From Pyxicephalus adspersus (taxonomy: Eukaryota > Chordata > Amphibia > Anura > Pyxicephalidae), in NCBI RefSeq assembly GCF_032062135.1, contig NC_092861.1, positions 3,823,120-3,887,119 on the forward strand: a DNA stretch of 64,000 bases, written 5' to 3'. Position numbers and translations under genes: made by a program. The stretch's first letter is position 1, and each line of letters opens with the position of its first letter. Under the pieces are notes generated by a model. It did no database searches. It saw only the letters and a list, made by a program, of their open reading frames with translations, and was not told the origin of the DNA. Positions 47,274-58,939 of the stretch are shown one piece after another.

Positions 47274-48525
47274 TCACAGCCAATGTAGACCGGCTGGTTT
47301 TATTTTAATGAACCAGACTTGAGTTTCTGAAAACTTTCACACTCCTCCTAGACTCTACGGATAAGCTGAAACCTAGTACCAGGCCTGACAATTCCCGAAT
47401 CTAAAACATCAGGTAAAGTGCCTTCTACCTTAATGCGTCCCAATAACTAAACTCATTAACTGTGAAAAAGGTGGGTGCAGGTTCCCTTCTTATGGATTTA
47501 TTATGGAATGAGAAGTGTAACCAAATTCTTAATGATTTTTATTTTGAGTGCTTCAGGTGGAGATCAGGGCCCCAGAACCCCCACGTGCCCCCTGGGAGAG
47601 AGTTGCCACACTCACCCAGGAAATTCTTAGGGGAAAAGACCTGGTTCATTCACATCTGAAAGTAGAATGGTGAACAACGATGTAATGGTCAGATATCTTT
47701 CCTTTTACTGTCTGTGTGTGAAAGTTGGTTATGTGACCAACAATAAAAGGGAAGGGTCCCGGTGTAGAAGGTATGTTGGCATGATATAGATTTCATAGAC
47801 AAGACAGAAAAGGTTTTCTAGATGCCCAAATCAATTTTCCAGTTAGTAGGGACACTACACTTTAAAATTAAAACATTGAACAAACTTAGACTTTGAATAT
47901 CCTGTTATATTAAATATTATTATTATATAAATGAATATACCCTTCACACTACACACTACATATATGTAATATTAATTGACTACGTTAGAGTGGGGGTAAG
48001 GTCATGATCTACGAACAGCCCAAAGATTTAAATGGTTTTAGATAAACTTGTCATGATTAAAACACTCTTAGAAAGGGTCTGAAGGACATATTTAAAAATA
48101 AGTGAATGGAGCATATTCACCAAAGAATTATTGCACATTCATGTAACTTTATTTTTTGTATTCCAATCTTTATTTACATTTTTTTGATGAAATAAAATAT
48201 TACAAACAGAAAGCACAATAAATACAATACAGAAGGAGGGGGATTCATGCAACTTTAGACAATTTCAGCTGCAGCTCGTAAACATGGGGCTTTACATATG
48301 GATTCCTTTCTATCTAATCCCGTCTACATAGAACAAACAACTTAGAAGTGATTGATAACATTGAATGCAGATGAGATACCTTAATAAGGAAGGGAAATCA
48401 ACATTCAGGTTTAATATCTACTTCAATAGATATTCACCGTATAGATTACCCAGCTGTTTATCTAATACGTCACTAATGTGATAAAATAGTCACATTTTCA
48501 AGAAACTTTAATTACAACTAAAACA

Positions 48526-48568
48526 TGTCCTTCTGAGGAAGCCATTGTGGGGAAACACATAAAGGACA
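48526..48568 (+). ncRNA. Hammerhead-ribozyme-like motif 7
   Basis: Arm TGTCCTT, core CTGAGGA, hairpin GCC-ATTGT-GG, GGAAAC, ACAT, A, then arm AAGGACA. The outer arms pair perfectly over seven bases. Stem III keeps only A-U. Its paralogue at 57472 has lost part of the arm pairing. Confidence 0.6.
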
Positions 48569-48791
48569 GTATAGTGGCATTAAAAGATAAAATATGTAAT
48601 GTAAACGATATTGCACTCTAAGAATAGAAAAATGTTTTTTTAAAGTGTTTGTATGTTTTTATAGAGTGTGTTTTGTATCAAGAAAAAAATGCAGAATTGT
48701 AAAGTTTTTATAAAAATTATATAGTCCCATTTCCTTCATAGGAAAATAAGAAAATCTTATCTTGTTTGTTATAGAATTAAATAAGGGATGT

Positions 48792-48888
48792 ATTGTATCA
48801 GCAAACCGACCAAAGTTTCTGTGCCACATAAGGAGGTTAAAAACAGTAAATGACTTCTAATAGAGGCTTCCTCTGTAGAATCGGCCAT
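48792..48888 (-). pseudogene. TAS2R N-terminal stub (32 codons) in unit 1
   Basis: It is the same as the start of gene C (61313-61409): MADSTEEASIRSH and on to VGLLIQ. The reading stops at the deletion join at 48791/48792. The 5' module above it is complete (48955-49105), so this is a promoter and start with no receptor body. Confidence 0.9.
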
Positions 48889-48954
48889 CTTTGTGAATCC
48901 ATACAAGAGCCTGTAGAGTCTGTAGCGAAATGATATCAATATTTTATTTTTGTA

Positions 48955-49105
48955 AATAGAAGATGAGGTTAAGTTTACAATTCAAATGGTAATTGATCTT
49001 TATACAAATGTGAGATGAGTAAATCTGACGCTGGATGGGTTATACAATATCAGAACACCTGGCGTCAAAAAATATCTTATTAATTGTAAACGTCGAGATT
49101 AAAGG
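48955..49105 (-). promoter_or_regulatory. TAS2R 5' module of the deleted gene C copy
   Basis: Almost identical to the module of gene C at 61475-61630: ATTCAAATGG (octamer-like), TTTATACAAATGTGAGATGAG (TATAAA in gene sense), ACGCTGGATGGGTTATAC. Confidence 0.65.
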
Positions 49106-49315
49106 TAAAGATATACTCTAGTAGGTGTACGAGTGTGGAATTACATGTTTAGGGTTATTTTAGTGTTCTCATAAAGAGATAGCTGAACAAAAAGGGTTAA
49201 TCATTTGTATCACCCATCCTTAAATACACATTTGTGCCAGTCAGAATGATGACTTTACTATTCCATGGTTTAGTATTCCATTTAGGCAAGCACGAGTGTA
49301 CAATAAAAAGTATGT

Positions 49316-50210
49316 GATGACAGTATCTTTCAGAAGAAAGGTTTCAGTGAATAAAATACGTGTGCTGAAAAAGTCTACTGGTAATAAATACAAAGTGCAA
49401 TATTGTTTCATGTGGAACTTTTAAGGTGCTTGCCAATAAACATCACAGTATTATAAAAACATTTCTTATACTACTTTATTAAATTCTACTTAGATTTGAA
49501 CACACTAAAAAAACGATTATAAAAATGATTTCACTATGCTTTACATGTACAAACACTTGTCAATTCCATATCAAACATTTTCCAGACACATTTCACCCAA
49601 AGGCTTCTTCAGAAGGACATAACATGGTAACTGTCTCATATTTATGAAGAAGATAAATATATACATGTCATCTTTTTAACATGATCTCATTGGATATTGT
49701 TAAATCACAGAATCATAATTTGCACCTACTTTTGAACAGCAGATAAGTATATTTCAAATAGGACTAGATCATCTCAAATAGTATGTCGAGCGTAGCTGGT
49801 TAGCATTTGTACAGTGAATACAGTTGTGAGAACCGTGACCCCTTTGTTTTCCCAAAAGGCTAGCACTAGTGTTGGTGTTCTAATTTGGGCTGTCCTTATA
49901 TTCAACCAGATCATGTGTGTTCGAATTCGGCTCGACCAGACCCGAAAAACACAGGATTCAATGGTGCAAATTCGTGTGTAAAAAAAGTGTTAAAAAATTA
50001 ATGTTATTAATTAAGTAATTAAGTTATTAAGTAATTTATTGTATGTGTGTGATTTTTGTAACTGACTTTTGCTATCAGTGTTTATAGACAAAAGATGTTC
50101 ATCTTCTAATTTAATGTAAATATGTCCATGTTTTACCACAGTAATGGCCCTGCAAATACCTGTCGATGTGACTGTCCCTTGATTTCAGTTCTTTCAATCA
50201 TGGAGTCTCA
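49316..50210. other. Spacer between duplication units
   Basis: It holds hammerhead-like motif 8 and a TTCGAATTCGG-type palindromic stretch near 49920. The phrase GTCAATTCCATATCA at 49559 recurs at 61835, so unit 2 probably lost about 240 bp here. No gene is seen. Confidence 0.45.
49577..49620 (-). ncRNA. Hammerhead-ribozyme-like motif 8
   Basis: In minus-strand sense: core CTGAAGA, hairpin GCC-TTT-GGGT, GAAA, TGTGT, C. The upstream arm TGTCCTT is kept but the downstream arm (TGGAAA) no longer pairs. It is a decayed copy in the opposite orientation to motifs 5 and 9. Confidence 0.5.
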
Positions 50211-50757
50211 GCACTACACGTGGGTATTACCTGGGTTTACTGTGCCAACCCAAGGAGTATATCCATCTAAAATGTACTGCAAACATTCACCAACATCTAC
50301 CAACCAATATGGGTCGAGAGGTCACAGCAGCATTACAAGGTTGTTTAGGAGCAAGTGACCCATCAGAACAAAATCAAAAGTATAAAATACTTTCATGTGC
50401 AAAAATGGGGGGAGGTTTAATGGTTGTATTTATTCCATATTTGATTTGATTTTTTGAAGTTTTTGAAAGTTACCAGCGATGGTTGCATTTTGTGATAAAG
50501 GTCTGAAGAATTTGAGAAGAGATTCATCAAGCCGTACACATTAGTTAAAACAAAAAATCTGGGAATCAGCAGATTAAGTAGTGTTTTATTGGTTAGAAGA
50601 TATGAAAATTGTACATAGATATAGAAGAAATAAATAGAAGAAAATAAAAAAAAAATACATTCATATTACAAAAAATTAAATGCATCATTTATCAGTTGTG
50701 TTTTTTATGTGTTTGTTTTATTGTCCTGTCTATTCTCCTACCTCAATGAATACATTA

Positions 50758-50799
50758 TGTCCTTCTGAAGAACCCTACAGGTGAAAGGGGTCAAGGACA
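50758..50799 (+). ncRNA. Hammerhead-ribozyme-like motif 9
   Basis: Paralogue of motif 5: arm TGTCCTT, core CTGAAGA, then ACCC-TAC-AGGT (changed stem II), GAAA, GGGGT, C, arm AAGGACA. The seven-base outer pairing is kept. Confidence 0.55.
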
Positions 50800-51135
50800 A
50801 AAAGTTTGAACAATACGAAATATTGATGTGAACATTGTACTCATTGAGATATGTGTGTTTCAAATATGATTGTTTTAACCAGTAAACATAATAAATGATA
50901 CAAGTTGTTATTTTTAAATATTTTTTGCATTTATTTTAAAGAGGCACCTGAAAAATCCCTATAATTTAAATAATTGATTTTCAAACATTAAAGGCAGTTT
51001 AGGGTCAATCAAAAGATAATCAGGAAACTAGCTAGCATACATAATGAAATAATTTAGACCATTGGATAAGCCAGCCAGTCCTAAGCCAGTTATGTCAAAA
51101 GTACATTTTGAACATATTATTAGTATTATGAGTAC

Positions 51136-51461
51136 TAGGGATGGGGGAGATTTTTAAACTCTATCTCGCGGTGAATTCAGCCATTCTAGCTTACCAAAAT
51201 TCTGAGCGAGGACGGCTCGTGTAAATCCGCTGAAAACTTTGCTAAAGAGAGGTCAAGAGTCATTAGGATTTTCCTTATCTCAGCCAATCAGAGAGCACTA
51301 GAGGTTTTGAGTGGGGAGACTTGTCCCCATTTAATCTCCAGTGCCTGAGGGTCGCACACGGGAGGATTCCTGTGATGATTTCCTGAAACTTTTGATGGGT
51401 CCGTGAAATTGGTTCGCTGAAATTTCGCAGACCCATCGGTAGTTCGAGGAAATCATCCCTA
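51136..51461. mobile_element. hAT-like MITE, paralogue of 44047-44426
   Basis: It has the same ends and the same ATGAGTAC target duplication (51128-51135 and 51462-51469), with about 54 bases fewer inside. The insertion happened before the segment duplicated. Confidence 0.85.
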
Positions 51462-51758
51462 ATGAGTACATTATGAGCAAAATATAAAGCATAATCAACA
51501 GAACTATTGAAATAACATAACATAACACCATAATTCAAATGATGTATTTATAATCATATGTTGAATCAATATACTTCAGAGTAAAACATAAATAAAATCA
51601 AACATAGACTTACATTTTTGTTATACATGACTTGCTGTGTGTACAAGGTATGAGAGGTTCCAATCAATTGAATATAGTGAGTAGGAAAATTAAAGAAATT
51701 ATGTATGTTCTATAACATATCCAGACCGCATGCTGTACCCAAATATTAGTCCACTACT

Positions 51759-51803
51759 GCACCCTGAGGAAGCCCTTGCTGGGCGAAACGCAATGGGTTC
51801 GCA
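51759..51803 (+). ncRNA. Hammerhead-ribozyme-like motif 10
   Basis: Paralogue of motif 6: CTGAGGA, GCCC-TTGCT-GGGC, GAAACGCAATGGG. Core and stem II are intact; stem III and cleavage site are altered as in motif 6. Confidence 0.5.
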
Positions 51804-52689
51804 AGCTGTGCACAAAGTTCCATGTTTGTTACAGGACTCGTGGTCGACACGCATTTCATTGTGTTTTTCTACATTAGGTTCCACATTTGTCTAGTGCTAA
51901 CTTGTTTGGCCCTCAAATTGGATCAAATTTTAAGATCCTGTATTATATGTCGCTGTTACAAGTATTCTATGAGAATTTCATCACTGAATACAAAAAAAGT
52001 GTTTGTCAAAAAACACTACTGTCTCACGTTTTTCCTAAAGTTCTAAGAACAGTACCAAATTGAAAGTAGGGATAGGTATAGATCTACAGATCAAGTCCAT
52101 TTTGCTGCATGGAAGCTTTAAACCATCCTTCACTGCAGCCAAGACGGATGCTTAGGAGGCATTTAAGTAGCTTTGCAAAAACTTAGCCATAAGTTCCCTG
52201 CTTACAAGATTGGAGTCCAGAATCTGCTTAATTCATATCAAAAACAAGGCTGCCATTGAAAATACACTTCTTGCACTCCCATCTATGGTGTGTGACGAAC
52301 AAGAAGAACGCAAGTTTTTTTCAAATAGCATTTGAAAGAACATAAAGCAATACTCTTCTATACAAAGTTCAGCTGTTACATTCAGAGAAATACATGTGTG
52401 AAGTATTTATTCCCATTTATTGGGGTTTATAAAGAACATTTAGAGAACAAAAATCTGAGCCTCTGTTACCAACACATTTCACCATTTAGTTTCTTAAGGG
52501 TAGGTTGAGAAAGATAACAAGAAATCTTACAGATATATTCAAGATTTGGATCTATCACATTACTAGGATAATAGGAAATGAATATGGTCCAAATCAGGAA
52601 AGAGTTAATTAAGACGTATGCATATATATAATAAACTATGACTTATGCATAAATGTTACATCTGCTTTGTCATCCGCTGGATCTGATTA

Positions 52690-52997
52690 TTTAGAACATG
52701 ATAATAATATTATTACTATTATGATAAATATTGTTAGTAAACAAAATAAATAACAACTGAGCAGATAATTATAAAGCAGTTGAATAGCTAACCTTGTATA
52801 TTGTAAAAATGGAAGATGATGAATATACTCAACATCACTGTATAGTATAATATACTTAGAGGTAGGGTAGAGATTGGTAGAGATGGATATATACACAACA
52901 GTTATGGAAACAATATTAGATAGAGCTTGGGTCTTTATTTTACAATCTAGGAGAATATGATAAATAACTCAATCTACTTTACCAACTAGTAGGTAAA
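52690..52997 (-). repeat. TAS2R gene B 3' flank block
   Basis: It lies just beyond the stop codon of gene B. It matches 46665-46954 and, more loosely, 60118-60461 and 38478-38828. Confidence 0.75.
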
Positions 52998-53041
52998 CCA
53001 TTTGTATTTCTGGTGCCTGCGTTAAATAAATGCATTGCTCA

Positions 53042-54001
53042 TTATCCTTTCTTAATTTGCAAAGAAATCACCACCACTGGCTCTCTAGGTCGTGGAGCTT
53101 TTCTTTTCAAAAATCTATCGGTTATGCAATAGACAATCCTAAAGAAATGATTTCTTAGTTTTACTGCTACATAAATCAGCAAAACAGAATGTAGAACTGG
53201 AAAAATATTCATTGTAATAAAGACCCAGACAAAGGTAAAAGACAAAATATACCTCTGAAATACATTTAATGTAATATAATAGGCAGAGACTAGGAAGGAG
53301 AGAAAAGTAAACCTCATAATCCTTAGGTAGGTGTCTGTACTGCTTGTCATGTTTCCATGATTGTTCATTCTTCTCATGTGGAAACCAAGCAAAATGATGA
53401 GAAGAAGTGAAACTATGAAGAATATGAGGAGGGGGGAAACAAACCACAAAATATTAACATACGATATTATCTCTAGCTGTTTATAGTATGAAATATAATC
53501 TTGTGTTGAATTCCTAAAACGATTTATGAGTAATGCAAAATTATAAATGAATGTATATCCTAAAAACAACAACAGAGAGCCAATAATCAGGTAGGTGACC
53601 CTCTGTGATATGATGGTCTTCAGACGTAAGAAGAAGACATTGTGAAAGGTGGAGATCTTGACGTAGAAGAAAATGGAAAGCAGGGTTGATAACCAGATGC
53701 TAGCAATGGCTGAACTATATTCAGTAAGATAACACAAGGCAAAAACTACTTCAGGGATCTTTGTAACATATAAACTTGAAAATAAAGCCAACAGGACAGC
53801 AGTGTGAGAGAAGATCCTCGATATGCCAATAGAGGTGATAATTTGGTCAGCACCGGTTATTGATCTTCGCTTCAGCCAGTCAATGACATTTACAGCTACA
53901 ATAAAAGATTGTATCGGCAAACCTGCAAAGACTAATGTTGCACCCAAGGCAATTAAACTCAGATAATCTTCATAAGAGGTTTCCTCTGTAGAATTTACCA
54001 T
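53042..54001 (-). CDS. Bitter taste receptor TAS2R-like, gene B
   Basis: A single-exon seven-helix receptor of 319 residues, a normal TAS2R length. The ATG at 54001 was chosen because it aligns with the MxxSTEE starts of genes A and C; six upstream codons are open but begin with TTG. Signatures: NVIDWLKRRS (38-47), SIGISRIF (57-64), WLSTLLSIFFYVKIS in TM3 (103-117), loop 2 sequon N164-S-T (TAS2Rs usually carry one N-glycosylation site here), LGFHMRRMN (205-213) and LHSVLLIYVAVKLRN in TM7 and the tail (270-284). The C-terminus is Lys/Arg-rich, ending QIKKG. The gene lies in a 2.9-kb block missing from unit 1. Its 5' module is more degenerate than those of A and C. Intact and probably functional; the ligand is unknown. 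Confidence 0.93.
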   Translation of the reverse strand: MVNSTEETSYEDYLSLIALGATLVFAGLPIQSFIVAVNVIDWLKRRSITGADQIITSIGISRIFSHTAVLLALFSSLYVTKIPEVVFALCYLTEYSSAIASIWLSTLLSIFFYVKISTFHNVFFLRLKTIISQRVTYLIIGSLLLFLGYTFIYNFALLINRFRNSTQDYISYYKQLEIISYVNILWFVSPLLIFFIVSLLLIILLGFHMRRMNNHGNMTSSTDTYLRIMRFTFLSFLVSAYYITLNVFQRYILSFTFVWVFITMNIFPVLHSVLLIYVAVKLRNHFFRIVYCITDRFLKRKAPRPREPVVVISLQIKKG

Positions 54002-54059
54002 CTTTGCAACCACATACAAGAACTGTCTGCAGAGAAATGATAGTGTTCTTTATCTGTTG

Positions 54060-54255
54060 AAGGAAAATCACTTCCATGTGTTTATAGTGCAGATGGTAAT
54101 GTGCTGTGTTGATCTTCATTCAAATGTTATGTGATATATTATCTGACACCTGGCGGGTTATAGGATACCAGATCACTGGACAGGAATATATATATATATA
54201 TATATATTTATTTCATTGAAAAATAGTTTATTGAAAGCACCAAAATTAAAGATAA
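54060..54255 (-). promoter_or_regulatory. Putative TAS2R gene B 5' module (degenerate)
   Basis: AGTGCAGATGGTAATG (octamer with two changes), GTTGATCTTCATTCAAATG (TATA-like block changed), CTGACACCTGGCGGGTTATAGGATACCAG, then a (TA)n tract at 54188-54208 inserted in the module and TTTATTGAAAGCACCAAAATTAAAG. A separate TATAAA in gene sense lies at 54086-54081. Confidence 0.6.
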
Positions 54256-55021
54256 ACTATCACATTCAAAAAGCATACATGAGTGGAAATATTTAATGTG
54301 AAATGTATTATTCCTGAAGTCATAAACACTTTTAATGTTTGGTTATATTTCAGTGAGCTTTTAGCCGATTAAGAGATAGTGGAACAAGGAGGGTTAATTA
54401 TTTCGATTGGCCATTCCAATACACATTTGGGCCACCACAAATCACATTGTGGTTTAGTACTACTACTTCCTGGACAGCAATAGGCAAAGGTGATGCCGAT
54501 TCCTCATCGGTTGTAGATAGTTTTATTGAAAAAGGAAATTGAAAGAAGGTATTCACTGTTATTGTATCATTTAAATTTCATTAACGCTCACATCTATATT
54601 ACTTGTCATGGTGTTAAATATAGATACTTGTAGATTAACCATTACGGGGAGCTATGTACTAGACCTGTCCTCATTCACCCATCACCCTCCATGCCTAGCT
54701 ACCATGGTGTTCCAGGCAGGCATGTTAGTAATTTTTATTTGATTTCTTTTTTTATCATGTTAGTATTTTATATTTTTTCAAATAGGTACCTGAATGTACT
54801 GTACAGCTTCGACTATGTAAGCAGAGTATTAAACAAAAATAAGAGATCCGAGGGTTTTTTTTGAGGCATGCACAAATAAAATGTATTTACTACAGATTCA
54901 TTATTCATTATTAATTAATTATTCATTATTAATATAATATATATAATATAATTAGGGCCACTATTTGCTTGTCAAGTCTGTAACAAACGTATCCAAACTC
55001 AGAAATTGCAACCAATTAGTG
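54256..55021. other. Non-coding interval upstream of gene B
   Basis: It has short TTATTAAT runs near 54900-54950. No gene or known element is seen. Confidence 0.4.
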
Positions 55022-55070
55022 TTATTACCCGACACGTTTTGTCTGGATAAAGGCTTTCTCAGGGGTATTA
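55022..55070 (-). ncRNA. Hammerhead-ribozyme-like motif 11
   Basis: In minus-strand sense: arm TACCC, core CTGAGAA (G8 to A), hairpin starting GCCTTTATCCAGAC (weakened), AAAACGTGT, C, then arm GGGTA. The arms pair over five bases. The core change argues against activity. Confidence 0.5.
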
Positions 55071-55910
55071 AATCACTTGTAGAGTAAGGCTGGATGATGA
55101 AAACAATATGGCATTTCAACTCTACAGAATTACATGGCAAAAATATAGCAAGGGGTAATAGTATTTCTGATCAAAAGTTGCACCCCCCGTTAGGTTGGAA
55201 ACAAAATGGTGGAAAGGGGGGCTTATTGCTATACATAGTCTGTGGATAGTAACCAGAAATAATAATAACCAGAAATGCCAAATAAATCATTGCTGTCACT
55301 TAAACTGACCTGCAAGCCAAAGATGCTCATTGCTTAAGGAGCCCCTTGCAACCTTTGGAGGAAACCAAGAAACATTGGTATAGAAGGAAATCCTGGTGCT
55401 AGTTTGGGGTTTTCTTTAATTTACAGAAGAAGCACCATAGAAGCACAAGTAAAGTGAATTGTATCATATATAACAGAATTATATTTTATATATATATATA
55501 ACTATGGACTTTGTACAGTGCTACGTAATATGATGGCGCTATATAAATACTGTGTAATAATAATAATAATTATTATTATTATTAGAAATTATTACATGTA
55601 TATGTTAAATTGCTTTATTTTGTTTAAAACTATAATTATTTTTTTCAATTATTCTTAAACCTGAATAGAGTGATTTTTTTTTTTTTTTTTTAATGTAGAA
55701 ACAGTTTTATTGCTGTTCATACCCCCTGACAACCACTAGCAAATAAAACTCCCACCATATCTACCTAGACTATTTATCTACTTCTTTTTGTTTTCTGAAA
55801 GTTACTGTTTTATGTGTATTGTGGGACAAAGGTGGTAGCAGGTCCTCTCCATGTGGCTTTATGGTGTCATGAGAGGTCTAAACAAATCTTTAACATTTTT
55901 GTATGCTTTA
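55071..55910. other. Non-coding interval
   Basis: It contains (TAA)n at 55556-55585 and a T-run at 55674-55691. No gene is seen. Confidence 0.4.
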
Positions 55911-56229
55911 GATGGGGATCACCCTCTCCTATATATGCAGAGCCTTCTCCTATTGCAACAATGATAAACTTACAGCTCCACCAGCCATGCCAGCAAAGGA
56001 AGCAGTAGCAGGAGAGGTCTACAAATGCACTGAAAACATTTTGCAGACAATAATGACCAGGCCTAGCACCTGGTATGGCTCACAAGGTTCTCGGTAATGG
56101 TTCATGAATAAATCTGCTCTGAATCATACATCTACAAACCCCAAAGTGAAGAGCACTTGTACTACTGGGTGTCCAGACCTTGCCAAATATGCTTTAGAGG
56201 GGTTGTGAGTGATAAATGCATTTGCCTTA
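55911..56229. repeat. 319-bp block identical to 46955-47273
   Basis: See the unit 1 copy. This copy follows directly on the stretch that carries gene B and is absent from unit 1. Confidence 0.85.
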
Positions 56230-57127
56230 ACACAGCCAATGTAGACCGGCTGGTTTTATTTAAATGAACAAAACTTGAGTTTCTGAAAACATTCACACTC
56301 CTCCTAGACTCTATACATAAGCTGAAACCTAGTACCAGGCCTGACAATTCCCGAATCTAAAACATCAGTTAAAGTGCCTTCTGCCTTAATGCGTCCCAAT
56401 AACTAAACTTATTAACTGTGAAAAAGGTTGGTGCAGGTTCCCTTCTTATGGATTTATTGTGGCATTAGAAATGTAACCAAATTCTTAATGATTTTGAGTG
56501 CTTCAGATGGAGATCAGGGCCCCAGAACCCCCACGTGCCCCCTGGGAGAGAGTTGCCACACTCACCCAGGAAATTCTTAGGGGAAAGACCTGGTTCATTC
56601 ATATATGAAATTAGAATGGTGAACAACAATGTAATGGTCAGATATATTTTACTGTCTGTGTGTGAAAGCTGGTTATGTGACCAACAATAAAAGGGAAGGG
56701 TCCCGGTGTGGAAGGTATGTTGGCATGATATAGATTTCATAGACAAGACATAAAAGGTTTTCTAGATGCCCAAATCAATTTTCCAGTTAGTAGGGACACA
56801 ACACTTTAAAATTAAAACATAGAACAAACTTAGACTTTGAATATCCTGTTATATTAAATATTATTATTATATAAATGAATATACCCTTCACACTACACAC
56901 TACATATATGTATTATTAATTGACTACGTTAGAGTGGGGGTAAGGTCATGATCTACATACAGCCCAAAGATTTAAATGGTTTCAGATAAACTTGTCATGA
57001 TTAAAACACTCTTAGAAAGGGTCTGAAGGACATATTTAAAAATAAGTGAATGCAGCATATTCACCAAAGAATTATTGCACATTCATGTAACTTTATCTTT
57101 TGTATTCCATTCTTTATTTAAATTTTT

Positions 57128-57910
57128 TTTGATGAAATAAAATAATACAAACAGAAATCACAATAAATACAATACAGAAAGAGGGGGATTCATGCAACTT
57201 TAGACAATTTCAGCTGCAGCTCGTAAACATGGGGCTTTACATATGGATTCCTTTCTATCCAATCCCGTCTACATAGAACAAACAACTTAAAAGTGATTGA
57301 TAACATTGGATGTAGATGAGATACCTTAATAAGGAGGGGAAAACAACATTCAGGTTTCAAAATCTACTTCAATAGATATTCACCGTATGGATTACCCAGC
57401 TGCCTATCTAATACGTCACTAATGTGATAAAATAGTCACATTTTCAAAAAACTTTAATTACAACTAAAAATTGACCTTCTGAGGAAGCCATTGTGGGGAA
57501 ACACATAAAGGACAGTATAATGGCATTAAAAGATAAAATACGTCATGTAAACGATATTGTACTCTAAGAATAGAAAAATGTTTTTTTGAAGTGTTTGTAT
57601 GTTTTTATAGAGTGTGTTTTGTATCAAGAATAAAATGCAGAATTGTAAAGTTTTTATAAAAATTATATAGTCCCATTTCCTTCATAGGAAAATAAGAAAA
57701 TTTTATCTTGTTTGTTATAGAATTGAATAAGGGATGTGGTGAGATAATTAAAACGTGAGAGAAAAAAATCCCCATTAGCTCTCCTTAAAAGTATAATTTA
57801 TCAAAATCCTTTATTTAAATTATTTTTTGATGAAATAAATTAATACAAACAAAAGTCACAATAAATAAAATACAGAAGGAGGGGGATTCATGTAACTTTA
57901 GACAATTTCA
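57128..57910. repeat. Direct repeat of a GATGAAATAAA...GACAATTTCA segment
   Basis: About 85 bases at 57128-57212 recur at 57817-57910 with roughly ten differences, about 690 bases apart. The first copy has a paralogue at 48182-48267 in unit 1; the second lies in the stretch missing from unit 1. No gene is seen between. Confidence 0.7.
57472..57516 (+). ncRNA. Hammerhead-ribozyme-like motif 12
   Basis: Paralogue of motif 7 with the same CTGAGGA core and GGAAACACATA, but the upstream arm is TTGACCTT, so only CCTT pairs with AAGG. It appears to be decaying relative to motif 7. Confidence 0.5.
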
Positions 57911-58064
57911 ATTGTGAACTAGAAAAAATAGTTTAGATTAGTTTAGTTTTAAATAATTATTTACTGTGTTATTCACCCTACACGTAGAGACATTCTGCAA
58001 CATCACACAATTAACAAAAATACTTTGAACTCTTTCACTGCTTTAATAATCAACATTTTAAATC

Positions 58065-58630
58065 ATGTTTTATAGGTCTGAGGATAGAGAATTGTCCATC
58101 TATCCCTCCGTACTATAGTCACCCCTCTGTTTTATAACTTCTGCAAAAGTAAAAATGAGTTCATTAGAATGCCGGCAATTAGAAATGGCTACAACACAAT
58201 TTTTCCAACTAGATTGAATACGATGGGAATCCACCCAGGTTCAGAAGTTCCCAGGAACTTGTTTTATTTCAATCATAATGTATGTGTAAATGAGATATTC
58301 ACCTAATGTTACTGTCACTGAAAGAATCACTACATATTTATTACACATCCTCTGCATATTTACTCAAAAATGAACTATTTTTACATTCACCACTCAATCA
58401 CCAGTCTGGACATTATTAAATAACACCCTTTACACCACAAATGTTGCTCTGGTGAATATCAGTGACCTATGCATACCTTATTTCTGATTTTATATCTGTT
58501 GCATCTGCTTATTAGGAATATGCTTTTATTATTGTTAATTATTTAAGCACAATCATCTATATGGAGCTGTACAATACACAACACATAGTACAATGTAAAG
58601 AACCATTTAGGAGATATGGATAAAGCTCAA
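58065..58630 (-). repeat. TAS2R 3' flank block, orphan copy
   Basis: GGTCTGAGGATAGA, TCACCCCTCTGTTTTATAACTTCTGCAAA, TCACTACATATTTATTAC, GTTGCTCTGGTGAATATCAGTGACC and CAATCATCTATATGGAGCTGTACAAT run in the same order as the flank of gene C (58940-60461) and the block at 62165-62696. No receptor follows at 58630, so a gene was probably lost here. Confidence 0.7.
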
Positions 58631-58939
58631 ATTACCCCATTATGAGGCAGAGGGAGCCGGTAAATATTGGGCATAGTGGGCATTGTCTCCTTATCGTGCA
58701 CAGCAAAGGGCTCATCGTTACTTTTACTTTGACAAGCAAGCAGTTGGTAATAGGGATGTAATGGATATCTGTTCTTTCTAACTGCATTTTATACTGTAAC
58801 AAGGGTAGGAAAATTCTCAAAGATGACAGAGGTAAGAGCAAGCTCTCTTTATGTAGCTTGATAAAATGCATGTGGGGGCATGAAATGCCTAAAGAAACCG
58901 CTAGGCATTGATCCTAAGTAAAGATTTTATATTATATTT
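58631..58939. other. Non-coding interval
   Basis: This is the position where a receptor would be expected beside the orphan 3' flank. No receptor similarity was found. Confidence 0.4.

Larger units (their letters stand above)
43197..49315. repeat. Segmental duplication, unit 1 (deleted form)
   Basis: Three blocks match unit 2 in the same order: 43197-46954 to 50211-52997; 46955-48791 to 55911-57737; 48792-49315 to 61313-61836. Where unit 2 has receptor genes B and C, unit 1 has direct joins at 46954/46955 and 48791/48792. Smaller indels occur elsewhere. Unit 1 also has about 800 bp near 45500-46310 that is missing from unit 2. Confidence 0.9.

Noticed and set aside
49915..49950. GTTCGAATTCGG as a tRNA-type B box of a SINE
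   Set aside because: No A box lies at the right distance and no tRNA-like fold was seen.
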